The position numbers and the translations under genes were made by a program. A stretch of 64,000 nt of DNA, from the NCBI RefSeq assembly GCF_000499845.2, contig NC_023750.2, forward strand, positions 12,775,285 to 12,839,284. The letters are read 5' to 3'. Shown piece after piece: positions 10,712 to 22,170 of this stretch. Within the stretch, counting starts at the first letter, position 1, and each line of letters begins with the position of its first letter. The stretch comes from Phaseolus vulgaris. Its lineage: Eukaryota > Streptophyta > Magnoliopsida > Fabales > Fabaceae. The notes beneath the pieces were generated by a model that did not search any database, was not told the DNA's origin, and worked only from the letters and a program-made list of their open reading frames with translations.

Positions 10712-11845
10712 TGTTAGAAAAGATAGCTTTAAACTAGAGGGGGGGTGAATTGTTTAAAGGGGTTTTCGCAAACTTTTCAAAACTAGAATGAATTTATTTC
10801 AGAAACCAATTGATTCAGCAATTCAGTTAGCCAAAACAGCAAGCAAAAGCTGTAGTACCAAAAAAACAATCGGTTGTTTCGTAGAAACAATCGGTTGTTT
10901 ATACCAGCAAATAACAAATAAACTGAATTTAAATAGTTAGAAATAGAGAGATTGTACACAGTTGTTTATACTGGTTCACTCCAAACTAGAGCTACATCCA
11001 GTCTTCTCAGAAACCCTGAGGATATCCACTAAGCAACCACCACTTGATCACTTACACCACAACCAAGAGAATGACCTTGAACACCTCAAGAAACACACTC
11101 TCCTTGGCCAACACTAAGATTGCTGATCTTGAACACCTCAAGAACACACAGCCAATCTCAGCAAACACAGAAACGAATTGTTCAACAGATTACAATGATT
11201 ACACTTGTTATAGATGAATATCTGAAATCAATACAAGTAGAATCCTATTCCAGCACCTTGATCAATCACAAAACTCTTAAGCAATCTCAGCACTTTGAAA
11301 AACTCTTAGAAAAAATTTGTCAAAAGATTCTTAATTCTTCAAACTGTTTTTCTGAATATATTCAAAGATATAGTTTGTTATCAAATCTTAACAAACTCTT
11401 AAATTGCATTAAAAGATTGGTCAAAGCATTTAATGACTGGAGCGTATACAGTTAAAGCATTTAAAGCTCAGTCAAAGAAAACAGTTTTTCTGTTATGGTC
11501 CCAAAACAAACAATCGGTTGTTTCCTCGAATCAATCGGTTGTTTTGGTACTTAATAGTTTCAAACATTCAAAAACAGTTTTCAATCTTTCTCAAAACACC
11601 TAAGTATAAACAAACAGTTGTTTCGACAAAACAATCGGTTGTTTCAACTTAGTTTGAAAAACATTTTACTTTGATAAGAATTGAGATGCTAATTGCTTGA
11701 GATTTAATACAAGGGTGGATTACAACATATAAACTACCCCATGACAAGGCTTAAACCAACACAACAACATCAAGCAAAGCAGAGGCTTCAACATCCTTCA
11801 AAGGATTTGGATTCTTCAAAACATTGAACACCACTTGGTTCAACA
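10712..11845 (-). repeat. E4 3' LTR
   Basis: 1,134 bp, TGTTAGAAAAG to GGTTCAACA. It contains paired CAATCGGTTGTTT motifs (10867, 10888; 11511, 11532; 11632). The reading frame at 11120-11455 on the plus strand has no coding signature. In element sense a purine-rich AATAGGGAGAGAT (11858-11846) directly precedes the LTR and should be the polypurine tract. Confidence 0.9.
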
Positions 11846-12285
11846 ATCTCTCCCTATTTGATGAAGACAAATCCCTGATGCTTATGTTGTACCTGATTAA
11901 ATCTGAAGCAATTCCTGCAATAGAACTTTGAGCAATACATTGAACTTATGATATTCTGTTAGCATACAGATAAACAGTTTAAATCTGAAAACATCTAATA
12001 TCAGAGATATATAACATATTCCAAACTGTTTTATCAACTGAAAAACAGAAACTTAAAACAAACTAGAAACACAGCATATATCTCCCCATATTTGTCTTCG
12101 GGACAAAGATAAGAGATAAAACAAGATATTGTTTACATTACATCAGAATAAAACAGCAACAGCAAAAGGAAAGAAATTTTAAAACCAGAAAAGAACAGCA
12201 AAAAACAATCGATTGTTTCGATGACCAATCGGTTGTTTGTCCTTCATTCTTCTTCATCAGCAAACTGAAGATCAAATATTTGATT
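11846..12285 (-). other. E4 3' untranslated region
   Basis: No gene. AT-rich sequence between the Transposase_32-like ORF and the 3' LTR. It holds two more CAATCGGTTGTTT-type motifs (12205 and 12226) and the polypurine tract at its LTR end. Confidence 0.6.
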
Positions 12286-13446
12286 CTAGACAGCTTCAAT
12301 CTGTTCATCCAAAGTCATAAACCTTGCATCCATGTTGTCAAACCTGGTGTCAATCCTTTGGAAATTATTAACACAGAGATCATGGAGGCTCCTTTGATTT
12401 TCAGCAAAGCTATCAAGCCTATCCATCATTTGTCTTTCAAAAGATGACATGGTTGGTATTCTTTCTCCTTGATGTCTATCAGCAACAGTAGGTCCTGCAT
12501 CTTGAAAATCTTCAGTTGGATCTTCATGTTGAACATCCATATCAGCAGGTTCATCTTGTTCAAGATGAGCAGCACCACTAGATGAGGCACACAGATCACC
12601 ATCCTTACTTATCCATTTTCCACCTAATTTTGTAAAGCCCATCTTGCTGAGTGATCCATTGTTCAACTCTTGAGTTGACTTGACCAGCTCAGAAGTTTCA
12701 TCTTCAAGATTAACTTCAAAATAGAGTAGAAACTTAGATATTAAAACAGCATAGGGATAATGATAATCACCTAACCTCATGGCTTTTTGCATGTGTTCTT
12801 TGATTATATGAATCCAATTGATCTTGACTTTCTTGGTGATGCAGAAGATATAAACCAGATCTTCTTCAGTTAGCACAGAGTGGTTACTCCCCCTTGGAGT
12901 TAGAATCCAAGTTACAATGAGAGCAAGCAACCTCTCATCAAGCTTCAAACCTCCAACCAAGCATGTACTAACTTGAACATGTTGATTCTTCAAGCAACTT
13001 TTGTAGAACTGGATTTTATTAAAATCCTCCACCACACCAAGGTTTCCCTTGTTGATTCTCAGACCTGAGAACTTAAGTCCAGCAACAGCAGCCCAAACTT
13101 CATGAGTTATCTGCATTTCCACACCTTTCACATGAGAAACTAGATTGTTTCCCTCAAACTTCAAGTTGGTGTAGAATACCCTCACCAAATCTGGATAGAT
13201 GTTACCCTTAATCTCTAGGAACTTTCTGAGAGATTGATCCTTGAGCAGCCTTCTCACATTATCAAGCTTTTGACTTTTCAGCCAATCAAAGCATACAACC
13301 TTGGGGTTGTTTATCTTCTTGATACTTGTCTCATATCTATACTTCTCAATGAGATCATTGTCTCCAGAAAACCAGCCTTCCAGCCTTTCTCCAGACCTTA
13401 CAGCTCTGGTTTTGACTCTCTTGGAGGTGGGAGGGGTTGATTCCAT
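12286..13446 (-). CDS. Transposase_32-like (putative plant transposon protein) ORF of E4
   Basis: Intact 386-codon frame from an ATG at 13446 (MESTPPTSKRVKTRAVRSG). It has a basic N-terminus, then FDWLKSQKLDNVRRLL, YPDLVRVFYTNLKFEGNN, THEVWAAVAGLKFSGLRI, and LALIVTWILTPRGSNHSVL: the pattern of the 'putative plant transposon protein' domain found in extra ORFs of plant copia and gypsy elements. The C-terminus is acidic (EQDEPADMDVQHEDPTEDFQ) and ends in a heptad-like segment (MMDRLDSFAENQRSLHDL onward) suggesting a coiled coil. No signal peptide or membrane segment is seen, so an envelope role is not supported. It is downstream of gag in an element without pol, the place SIRE elements carry an extra ORF. 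Function is unknown. Confidence 0.7.
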   Translation of the reverse strand: MESTPPTSKRVKTRAVRSGERLEGWFSGDNDLIEKYRYETSIKKINNPKVVCFDWLKSQKLDNVRRLLKDQSLRKFLEIKGNIYPDLVRVFYTNLKFEGNNLVSHVKGVEMQITHEVWAAVAGLKFSGLRINKGNLGVVEDFNKIQFYKSCLKNQHVQVSTCLVGGLKLDERLLALIVTWILTPRGSNHSVLTEEDLVYIFCITKKVKINWIHIIKEHMQKAMRLGDYHYPYAVLISKFLLYFEVNLEDETSELVKSTQELNNGSLSKMGFTKLGGKWISKDGDLCASSSGAAHLEQDEPADMDVQHEDPTEDFQDAGPTVADRHQGERIPTMSSFERQMMDRLDSFAENQRSLHDLCVNNFQRIDTRFDNMDARFMTLDEQIEAV

Positions 13447-13765
13447 GACAGCAGAGACGAAAACAGAGGTTCACAGATTTTTGCAAGAGATGGTGCAAGA
13501 GATATTGCAAGAGATGTTGCAATTAGTTGTTCTTGTGGAAGAAATCTGCACTAGATTTTATAGCAGTAAGAGAATCAATTTGAATTTAATTTCATTCAAA
13601 GAGTGAATGATTTTCAGAGAGAGAGGACTTGACTCTGTTCTGCACAGAAAATGTCAGAAAAACCTGAAAAATCACATGGTCTTCACATGTGATCTTTGAC
13701 TAGTCATTAAGGTTCTTGAATTTCCAAGATTTTGGAATATATTCCTTTATGACTGTTGTAACTTC
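13447..13765 (-). other. E4 internal spacer before the ORF
   Basis: No gene. In element sense it leads into the ATG at 13446. CAAGAGATRTTGC-type repeats at 13485-13525 (TTGCAAGAGATGG, TTGCAAGAGATGT) form a short tandem array. The last five bases ACTTC (13761-13765) are the E5 target duplication. Confidence 0.5.
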
Positions 13766-14971
13766 TGTACCGTCCCGTATCCGGGCATTGACAAAATCAA
13801 GGTCAAAGTCAACACCTGGAGTCAAAGTCAACACGAGGCGTCGCCTAGGTGAAGAGGCGCCAAGTAACCAGCGTCGCCACGAGGAAGCGTCGCCAAGGCA
13901 AGGCGTCGCCTAGGTGAAGGCGTCGCCCAGCCAGGGCGTCGCCAAGATCAAATATCACTAAGGTAAGGCAATCACAGTGCGGTTCCCCGATACCCATGGG
14001 TAGGAAAGACCATGGAGGGAGCGACGCCGTGGGAAGGCCTCAGGTCCCGATGATCCAGGGGTAGTGATAAGGAGAGGAGAAAGGTGGCTTCAAGGCCATA
14101 GCGATAGCATCAGTGTAGGGCAGCCTGACTCGTGAAGTACCCCTGCCACCCCAGAGACACCTTTGGGACAGATACGACTCAAGAGGAGGGTCACGCCTAA
14201 GGCAGTCGGGTGCAGGGTACGAGAGGAAGGCAGATACGCTCTCAGAGTGAGTGACTAGAGGATTGGGGGCATGAGTTAGCACCCAAAAGGTCACCCCTTG
14301 CGCAGTAGCACTCCCAAGCAGGAGGACTCACACGAAGAAACGTCCCCAGATGGGGTCATGGCGCTGTGAGGCCCTCCACGTGTACGACAGCCAGGCTTGA
14401 ATAGAAACACCATTTAGTCAGGTACCAGGTAATTAAAGTCATTTAATACAGTTTCTGTTTCGAGCGTTTAAGGTACTATAAAGGCTCCCAAGTGTTTCAA
14501 CGTCTTAAATGCGCTACGTTTTCTAATTAGACGCGTTAATTAAGTGCGTTACGTTTTATGATTAAAAGCGTTTTAAGACGCTTTAAATGCTAGGGTAGTT
14601 TAAATAGCGCCGAGAATGTTGGGAACGGGGTTCGAACTTTTGGCAAATTTTCCAGAAACTCTCTAGTTGCTTGCTCGAGCCTTGAGGTTACGGACAAGGG
14701 ACTGGGGAAAGATCTTTTCCAGAACGAGAAAATATACACTAGAAATAGTTTCCTTTTTACCACCTTCAGAGTGCCATACGCGGTGCTCCGATACGGAGGT
14801 GCATAGTTTTTGGTGTTTCTTGCTGGCTGACTTGAGCGTCGGAGTGCAAACGGCCGCTAGGGCGCCCTTTTGTCCTTTTTTGCAGGAAGCCACAGGTAAC
14901 CAGTGGGAAGGAGTCCCTAGCTGACGGTCGAGGTCGCGCACGAAGACGTCCCAAGTCAATTGGACGGAACA
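13766..14971 (+). repeat. E5 5' LTR
   Basis: 1,206 bp. It contains a run of GGCGTCGCC-type motifs (13833-13945), the module starting CCCCGATACCCATGGG (13985-14021), and a TATAAAG box at 14477-14483 in the GGTACTATAAAGG context. It ends GGACGGAACA before the primer site. Confidence 0.92.
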
Positions 14972-14973
14972 TT

Positions 14974-14990
14974 TGGCGCCCACCGTGGGG
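14974..14990 (+). other. E5 primer-binding site (tRNA-Lys)
   Basis: TGGCGCCCACCGTGGGG, two bases after the LTR end, complementary to the 3' end of plant tRNA-Lys(CTT). The same site follows the LTR of E6 and, in slightly diverged form, of E2 and E9. Confidence 0.85.
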
Positions 14991-15071
14991 CCGATATAAA
15001 ACATCAATTTCATCACAAGTTTGAGAAGATCTACCAAGTTATAGTAACGTTGGAGGAGGTTTGAAGACACC

Positions 15072-17410
15072 ATGACAATGGCCACCACAAGACGGGGTAC
15101 TGCACGCGCGGCCCAAGCAAAACTGTCCATGCAACAGGTCCTGGAGATAATGCGGGGGCTGCAGGAGGATATGGCAGAGTCGAAACTGGAACAGGAACGC
15201 ATGCAAGCAGATCTCGAAGCCTCGCATGAGAGGAATGAAGAGCTCCATCGTGTAAATGAGGAGTTGCGCCGGGGTCTACGAAATAATCGGGGGCAACGTG
15301 AACATGACGAGATGGAGAACCACTCCCCGCTAAGGGAGTTTTCCACTCCCTTCTCGCGGGAGATTCTGGATGCAGTGATCCCGAACACGTTCGCGGGGCC
15401 CAAAGTGATCTTCACCGGGATGGAGGACCCTGAGACGCACCTCGCTGTGTTTCACACACAGATGGTCCTAGTAGGCGGCTCTAACGCTGCCAAGTGCAAG
15501 CTCTTTATGAGCACCTTGACTGGGATGGCCATGGATTGGTTCATCAGCCTACCGGACGGTCATATCACCTCTTTCCGACAACTGTCATGATTGTTCAGGG
15601 AACAATACCTAGCAAACAAGGCCCCGCCGTCGGTCTCCTACGCTTTGTTTGATGTGAAACAGTATCAAGGGGAGACCCTAAAGGAATACATCAATCGCTT
15701 CGGGGCCCAGGTAGTAAAGGTTGGTACGACAGAGGAACCTATGATTGTATACGCGTTCGTGAAAGGTGTATGCCCCGACCCTTTTGGGGAATCCATCATT
15801 CGCAACCACCCTAGGGCTTTTGCTGAACTACGGCGTCGGGCGGTAGAACATATTGCTTCTGAGGGAGAGGTGTGTGTGAAGCGCACCAGCATCGTACCCT
15901 CGCGCCCGAGGGGACCGACGCGAGCTCAACCCGCCAGGATCAATGAGACCACGACGGGAAGGAAGAAAACAGATGGGAGACGCCCCTACGAGGCCAGAAA
16001 GCCCCAGCCCCGGGTTCCAGCGGGAGGCGATCGCCCGGCCAGAGAAAGAACGAGGTCGGCGAGATACAATTTTGTGGTGGAACTGAAGGACCTGATCGCC
16101 GTGCCTAATATAGCTGAGAGATTGAGGCGACCGGCGAAGTCCGATAAGGTGTTGGGGCCTCGGAAAGACTGTTGGTGTGAGTTCCACGAGGCTTTCGGTC
16201 ACCACATTGATAACTGCCTGTCGTTGGTTTACCAGCTGGATGAGCTGGTGAGAACCGGGTTTTTGAAGGATTACGTCGCGGAACCCTCAACGACTGCCAC
16301 CTTGCCGCCGCCAGCGGAAGAACAAGCACACGAGACGCCGGTTCTCGGCGAGGTCCATACCATAGCTGGAGGATTTTCCGGCGGAGGACCCACCGCCTCC
16401 CAGCGAAAGAAATATGCGAGAGGGGTCAACTCGATCAAAGAAAGGATCTCGGGTGAGCTGTGGGATTCGGACCTCGTATTCACGAGAGGGGGTCTCCGAG
16501 ACGTGGTGCCGCACGACAATGACCCCGTGGTCATTTCGGTTGTCACAGCTGGGAGAAAGGTGCACAGAGTTCTTGTCGACCAGGGAAGTTCAACAGACGT
16601 CATGTTCTGGTCGACATTCAATAAGTTGCGGTTATCCCCCGACCTTTTGAGGCCCTACACAGGGTGCCTGTATGGGTTTGCGGACAACCAGGTGGAAGTC
16701 CGAGGCTACCTGGAGTTGAGGACTACGTTCACGGACGGAGAGGCCTCGCGTACCGAAAGCATCCGGTACTTGGTCGTGAACGCCAGCTCCGCTTACAACA
16801 TCTTGTTGGGCAGGCCGGCGTTGAACCGGTTGAACGCAGTAGCCTCCACACGCCATATGAAGATGAAGCTTCCGGACCTCAGTGGCAAGGTGATAGTCAT
16901 CAAGTCAGATCAGGAGGAGGCAAGGAAATGCTATGAGAACAGCCTGAAAACGAAGAGAGGCGTGTTCATGGTGTATGAGCGTCCGCCGTGTGCAGACACG
17001 ACGATGATTGAGGCAACACCCGCTGCGTCGACGCCTAACGAGGCCGTACCCGCGAGGGCGACGCCAGAAACAGATGCACCCATGGAGAAAGGCCCTGGCG
17101 ACGCGGTGCCCGTGGAAGAGGCGGTGTCCGTCGAGGATGATAGCAGGGAACAACCGGCGGCTAACGCCGTGGAGAGGGAGATTGGCGGCAAAACGTTTAA
17201 GTTAGGAAGTTTGCTGAGCCCAGAAGAACAGGAAGGGGTGGCAGAAGTGATTTCGCACCACCTGGATGCTTTCGCATGGTCCGCCTTGGATATGCCCGGC
17301 ATCGACCCTGATTTCCTGTGTCATCACCTCAGCATGGACGCCACGGTCCGCCCCGTGCGCCAAAGAAGGAGAAAGTTTAACGAAGAGAGACAGCAGGTGG
17401 TAAAGGATGA
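15072..17410 (+). pseudogene. E5 gag-protease, first part of the polyprotein (one stop, then split by E6)
   Basis: Frame from the ATG at 15072 (MTMATTRRGTARAAQAK). A heptad-rich N-terminus (QEDMAESKLEQERMQADLEA) is followed by the gag domain (FHTQMVLVGGSNAAKCKLFM), where CGA in E6 has become TGA at 15588-15590. Reading continues in the same frame: LFREQYLANKAPPSVSY, the CX2HX4HX4C knuckle (CEFHEAFGHHIDNC), a protease with VLVDQGSSTDV, and an acidic linker ending GGKTFKLGSLLSPEEQEG. E6 interrupts it after codons GTG GTA AAG GAT. Joining across E6 and one GATGA copy resumes the frame at 28973. Confidence 0.88.
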
Positions 17411-18630
17411 TGTTCCGTCCGGTTGACTGGGACGTCTTCGTGCGCGACCTCAACCGTCAGCTAGGGACTCCTTCCCACTGGTTACCTGTGGATTCCTGCA
17501 AAAAGAGGACAAAAGGGCGCCCTAGCGGCCGTTCGCACTCCGACGCTCAAGTCAGCCAGCAAGAAACACCAAAACTAAGCACCTCCGTATCTGAGCACCG
17601 CGTATGGCACTCTGAAGGTGGTAAAAAGAACTGTGTATTGTGTGTATCTTCTCGTTCTGGCAAACAATCTTTCCCTAGTCCCTTGTCCGTAACCTCAAGG
17701 CTCGAGCAAGCAACTAGAGTGTCTCTGGAAAATTGGCCAAAAGTTCCCACCCCGTTCCCAACATTTTTGGCGCTATTTAAACTACCCAAGCATTTAAAGC
17801 GCCTTAAAGCGCTTTTAATCACAAACGTAACGCGCTCAATTAAAGCGTCTAATTAGAAAACGTAGCGCATTTAAGACGTTGAAACGCTTGGGAGCCATTA
17901 TAGTACCTGAACGCTCGAAACGAAAACTGTATTGAATGACTTTAATTACCTGGCACCTGACTAAAGGGTGTTTCTATTCTGACCTGGTTGTCGTACACGT
18001 GAAGGGCCTCACGACGCCATGACCCCATCTGGGGGCGTTTCTGCCCATCTGGGGACGTTTCTACGTGTGAGTCCTCCTGCCTGGGAGTGCTACTGCGCTA
18101 GGGGTGACTTTTTGGGTGCCAACTCATGCCCCCAATCATCTAGTCACTCACTTTGAGAGCGTATCTGCCTTCCTCTTGTACCCTGCACCCGGCTACCCTG
18201 GGCGTGACCTTCCTCTCGAGTCGTATCTGTCCCAAAGGCGTCTCTGGGGCGGCAGGGGTACTTCACGAGTCAGGCTGCCCTACACTGGTGTTGTTACTAT
18301 GGCCTTGAAGCCACCTTTCTCTTCTCTTTATCACTCTCCCGGATCATTGGGACCTGAGGCCTTCCCACGGCGTCGCTCCCTCCATGGTCTTTCCTACCCA
18401 TGGGTATCGGGGAACCACACTATGATTGCCTTGCTTTAGTAATGTTTACTCTGGCGACGCCCTGGTTGGGCGACGCCTTCATCTAGGCGACGCCTTGCCT
18501 TGGCGACGCCTCTTTCTTGACGACGCTGGCACTTGGCGTTTCTTTACCTAGGCAACGCCTTATGTTGACTTTGACTCCTGGTGTTAACTTTGACCTTGAC
18601 TTAGTCAACGCCCGGATACGGGACGCTACA
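17411..18630 (-). repeat. E6 3' LTR
   Basis: Plus-strand ends TGTTCCGTCC and GGGACGCTACA. It contains the shared module (18377-18413) and GGCGACGCC motifs (18455-18560). A TATAATG box lies near 17896-17905 in element sense. The adjoining CAAGCCCCCCAGTCTT (18631-18646) is the complement of the polypurine tract. Confidence 0.92.
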
Positions 18631-19790
18631 CAAGCCCCCCAGTCTTAAGCCGAAGACTTGTCTACAGCGCAAAGACTAAGGCCTCGCCCACGCCGTCCAC
18701 GTGCCACCCTGATGACGTGTTACTCCTTAACGCCCGGCGCCCACGCCTAAGGAGAGGCCCGCTACAGCAGCGTCGTATCGTCCCCGGGTGTCTAAAACGC
18801 CGAGTGCTCTGGGGGGGGGGGGGTCGTTCCCTCCATGGTCTTTCCTTCCCATAGGTATCGGGGAACACCCTGCCAGCGATTCGCTGGCGTTTGGCGGCCT
18901 TATCTCCCTCCACAATCTTTCCTACCTATGGGTATCGGGGAGGCGACGCCAGTAACTAACTTTGCCCTCTTCGATTTCGTCTCCCTCCACAGTCTTTCCT
19001 ACCTGTGGGTATCGGGGAGGCGACCCTGCTGATATTTTGGTTGGCGACGCCCGCGACGTCACACGTCGGCATCGCCCTTTGCATCCTTTCAGGCGACGTC
19101 TCTTGTGTCTCATGCTGGCGTCGCCTTGGGCGTTATCTTTACCTTGGCATTGACTTTGACCTTGGCCTTGGTCGACGCTTGGGGACAGCGAAGAGCTCAA
19201 GGTTTTGCCCGTGCCATCCACGTGGCGCTTCTTGTATGGCTGATGGGACGTTCAGTCATTCGACTTGATCCACGTGGCGCTTCTTGTATGGCTGATGGGA
19301 CGTTCAGTCATTCGACTTGATCCACGTGGCGCTTCTTGTATGGCTGACGGGACGTTCAGTCATTCGACTTGATCCTGACTCCTACTGTGCCCCTGACCCA
19401 CTTTCGACGGCGTACCGTACCACCGGGCATTCTGTCGATATGACGTGTTATGAGTTTAACCAGGGATGCCAGTGCCATCCTTCCATCTTCTGCCACGTGG
19501 CTCGATCGTGCGATGCATACATTCGCGTCGTTTAATGCTCTAACTGCGCTACTTCTACCTGCGTCGTTTGGCGCTCTAACCGCTTTATTTAACTCTTCAA
19601 ACTCTGAAACAATTCTCATCATTCTTGCCCTCTTCGTAACCTACTTACACTCTCTCTTCTTGCACCTTTTCCTCTCTTGCACCCTTTCTCCTCTCGCAAA
19701 GGGCTCTTCCAGCGTTCGCTCCCACCATCGTTCGACTCTTGCGTTACCGGCGGGTCATACGTTGTCGACAATCCCTGATCTGGTCAAAGA
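18631..19790 (+). promoter_or_regulatory. Promoter/5' region of the E6 antisense ORF
   Basis: No gene. It holds three copies of the LTR module (18828-18863, 18904-18941, 18980-19019; plus-sense core CTTTCCTACCTATGGGTATC), a run of 13 G near 18811-18823, three tandem 52-bp units with CCACGTGGCGC (from 19218, 19270 and 19322), and a separate G-box CACGTGGC at 19494. An AT-rich TTTATTTAACTC (19585-19596) could be a core promoter. Downstream CT-rich sequence looks like 5' UTR. Confidence 0.6.
19218..19373. repeat. Three tandem 52-bp units containing CACGTGG
   Basis: CCACGTGGCGCTTCTTGTAT begins at 19218, 19270 and 19322, each 52 bp apart, with only one clear substitution among the copies. E5 has a single matching unit (about 33908-33972), so the triplication is specific to E6. 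Confidence 0.85.
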
Positions 19791-21735
19791 ATGTCCTCTC
19801 ATGCTACTTCCCCAAGTGATGGATATCCACTAAGAGAGGATTTTATTAATGAAGGAAGAGGATTTTCACCTACACATTTGAAGTTCTTCCTCCTAGTCTT
19901 CTCACAAATTAAAAGAAGTCAAAGAGAAGATCAAGCCTAAAGATAAAGAAGTCTACAAACTCTCAACTAATAGGCTTCGTATTAAATATCTCTCTTTATA
20001 GTTTCTTTTAAATTGTAAATAATATAGAATAATGTTTAGAAAGGTGCTTAGAGGGAAACATGAGACACCTCTTTTGTAAAAGCATCTTTAGGCTTTAGTT
20101 TAGCAAATTCTAGAAGCTTGGGGAGTGAGCTTAGTAAGGGGGTGTGATCTTAGGAGTTTTTGGGTAGCTTAGGGAATAAGCTATGTAAATGACCAGCCCT
20201 TACTCCTATAAAAGGAGGGCTTAGGTCCTTCACAATTCAGATTGGAATTTTATAGTAGAGAGACTATACTCAAATTTGGAGAGAAATTGTGAGTCTTGAG
20301 TCTTCTTCTACCTTTGCCTTATCTTGTGAGCAATGGTGAGCTTCAAGTGGCGGCACTCCATCACTTATCTTGGATCAAGGAACCAAGTGGCGTGAAGTGG
20401 TCTTCCAATTCTCAAAATCCAGCAAGCTTCTTCTATAAGTGTTCTTCTTCCTTTTCTTCAATTTTCATTCGGTAGTTCTTAATTTCTAGTGTTTACTTTC
20501 ATTTCTACCGTTTGAATTTCTGTTTTCCAGCTTTGCTTCTAGTTTCTGTTCAGTGCAGTAGTTTATTATTTCATTTCTGTCCAGCTTTCAATTCTTGTTC
20601 TTCATTCCTTGTTGTTTGATTCCATTTGACAATATATGGACTTCCATATGAGCTTTGGTTGGTGCAAAGTCTTGGTGAGTTCTTGAATTAGAACATTGAT
20701 CCAATTCTAAGTAAGGTGCCATTTATGACCAACTCAAGTTGCTCCTAAGAATGTCAAAGAATCATGTATTCTTGTTATTGCATTCACATCACCAAGGGTC
20801 AATCCCAAGAACCTGTACCCTTGGGCTTCGAGTGAGCTTCTTGACGAATGTTCATGCTTACTCGCCACGAGGGCCATAAGGGAACACAAAGGGGATTCAT
20901 GCTCCTACGATCACCATGCCTTCGCGAGGAGGCACGACGACGACATTAATGTGCTCCCTTGCACTCTAGGGGAGCGGTATGCGGGGATGAACGGGCCAAC
21001 GATGGGGTCCCCTTCTTTTACTTCTACCAGGTGGTTTTCAAGATCATCGGTGTGCGCCTGCCCTTCTCCCAGTTCGAGAAGGAACTGCTGACGGAGATCA
21101 ATGCCGCTCCGGCCCAGTTATACCCCAACAGCTGGGCCTTTGTCAAAGCCTTCGACATCCTCTTCGGGTTTCTGGGTTGTGCACCCTCGGTTGACCTCTT
21201 TCTTCACTTCTTTGAAGTGAAGAGGCAAAGGCACAACCTTTGGGTAACTCTCAGCAACGTTCCTGGAAGAGTTCTCCTAAACCCCTTCCAAAACTCATTC
21301 ACCGGGTGGAAAGGCCGGTTCTTCAAGATTTGCTGCACTGACCTCGTTCCCACCGCTCTGGATGGTTTCCCTCTATACTGGGTGAGAGAGGTGAAGGCCC
21401 TCAAAACCAAACCCTTCAAGAAGCTGGCTCCAAGTGATCAAATAGCTTGCCGGATTCTTGCTGAGGCGGGAAGTTTTGACTCCGCCACCTTGATCAGCTT
21501 GGAGTTCAACGCTGGAACTCTCGAAAAGTATATAGGTATGAGTCACTGCCCTAGAGACTTCCGCCTTTATCGCTTTCTATCTGTGCTTGTTTTGCGTCAT
21601 GGTGCCTCTAGCACATTCATCTCCCTTGGTGCAGGTTCGAAAATAAACCAAGAGAGGAGAGCACGACTCACTCGAGCTCTGCGGGCTGGGATCGGGGCTT
21701 CGCCTTCCTCCAGTGCTGACTCCGATGGCCACTAA
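19791..21735 (+). pseudogene. E6 antisense ORF (short, Transposase_28-like), split by solo LTR E7
   Basis: Starts at the ATG at 19791 (MSSHATSP); after eight codons E7 is inserted, and reading resumes at 20797 (RVNPKNLYPWASSELLDE). A one-base loss near 20972, relative to E5 (GEPVCGDERAND), shifts the frame. The rest is open: FFYFYQVVFKIIGVRLPFSQ, FEKELLTEINAAPAQLYPNS, PSVDLFLHFFEVKRQ, LWVTLSNVPGRVLL and TALDGFPLYW. A 99-bp GT-AG intron (21536-21634, phase 1) joins EKYIG to SKINQERRARLTRALRAG, then a stop at 21733. It lacks the coiled-coil exon of E9 and E10. It is convergent with pol. Role unknown. Confidence 0.8.
19817..20791 (+). mobile_element. E7: solo LTR (975 bp)
   Basis: Ends TGATG...CATCA, with identical CCAAG on both sides (19812-19816; 20792-20796). 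No internal retrotransposon sequence. A strong TATAAAAGG at 20207-20215 gives plus orientation. Removing it and one CCAAG restores the antisense ORF frame. Best read as a solo LTR left by unequal recombination; the family is not identified. Confidence 0.88.
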
Positions 21736-22170
21736 GAAGTGGCTCGTTCGTGTTTTTGCATGATCTGTAATATTTGTCCCAGTTGCGCTACTCCCATTGT
21801 ATCGAACATTGCTTGTAACATCAACTTTTCTATATCCTACTTGATTTTTTGCAACTCCGCTTTACTTTGCATACATTTCGCATATTGTGCGCTTTTCCTT
21901 CGTCATGTTCCTCAACGGCGCCTGCCTTCAGGCGACACCTTCTCTCCGGGCGACGCATTCACCTAGGCGACGCCTTCTCCCTTGGCGACGCCTTCACCTA
22001 GGCGACGCCTTCTTTCTTGGCGACGCCTTCACCTAGGCGACGCCTTCTTTCTTGGCGACGCCTTCACCTAGACGACGCCTTCTTTCTTGGCGACGCCTCA
22101 CATTACTTCAAACGGAGAAAGATAAAGGCTGAGAACCAAGGCACTTCTTTTTCTCAAACTAGTTTTACCT
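21736..22170. repeat. E6 intergenic region with GGCGACGCC repeats (21915-22096)
   Basis: No gene between the convergent antisense ORF and pol. From about 21950 a unit of about 34 bp built on GGCGACGCCTTCACCTAGGC repeats at least five times with small variations. The same motif recurs in the LTR. Confidence 0.75.

Noticed and set aside
11120..11455. 111-codon plus-strand frame in the E4 3' LTR
   Set aside because: AT-rich low-complexity translation inside an LTR; the sister LTR copy does not keep it as a gene and no domain is visible.
12286..13446. Reading the E4 second ORF as a retroviral-type envelope
   Set aside because: No signal peptide, no membrane segment and no cleavage site; the pattern fits the plant transposon-protein domain instead.
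14663..15415. 250-codon minus-strand frame opposite the E5 LTR end and gag start
   Set aside because: It is the complement of LTR, primer site and gag; the plus-strand gag has clear domain motifs, and the minus frame has none.
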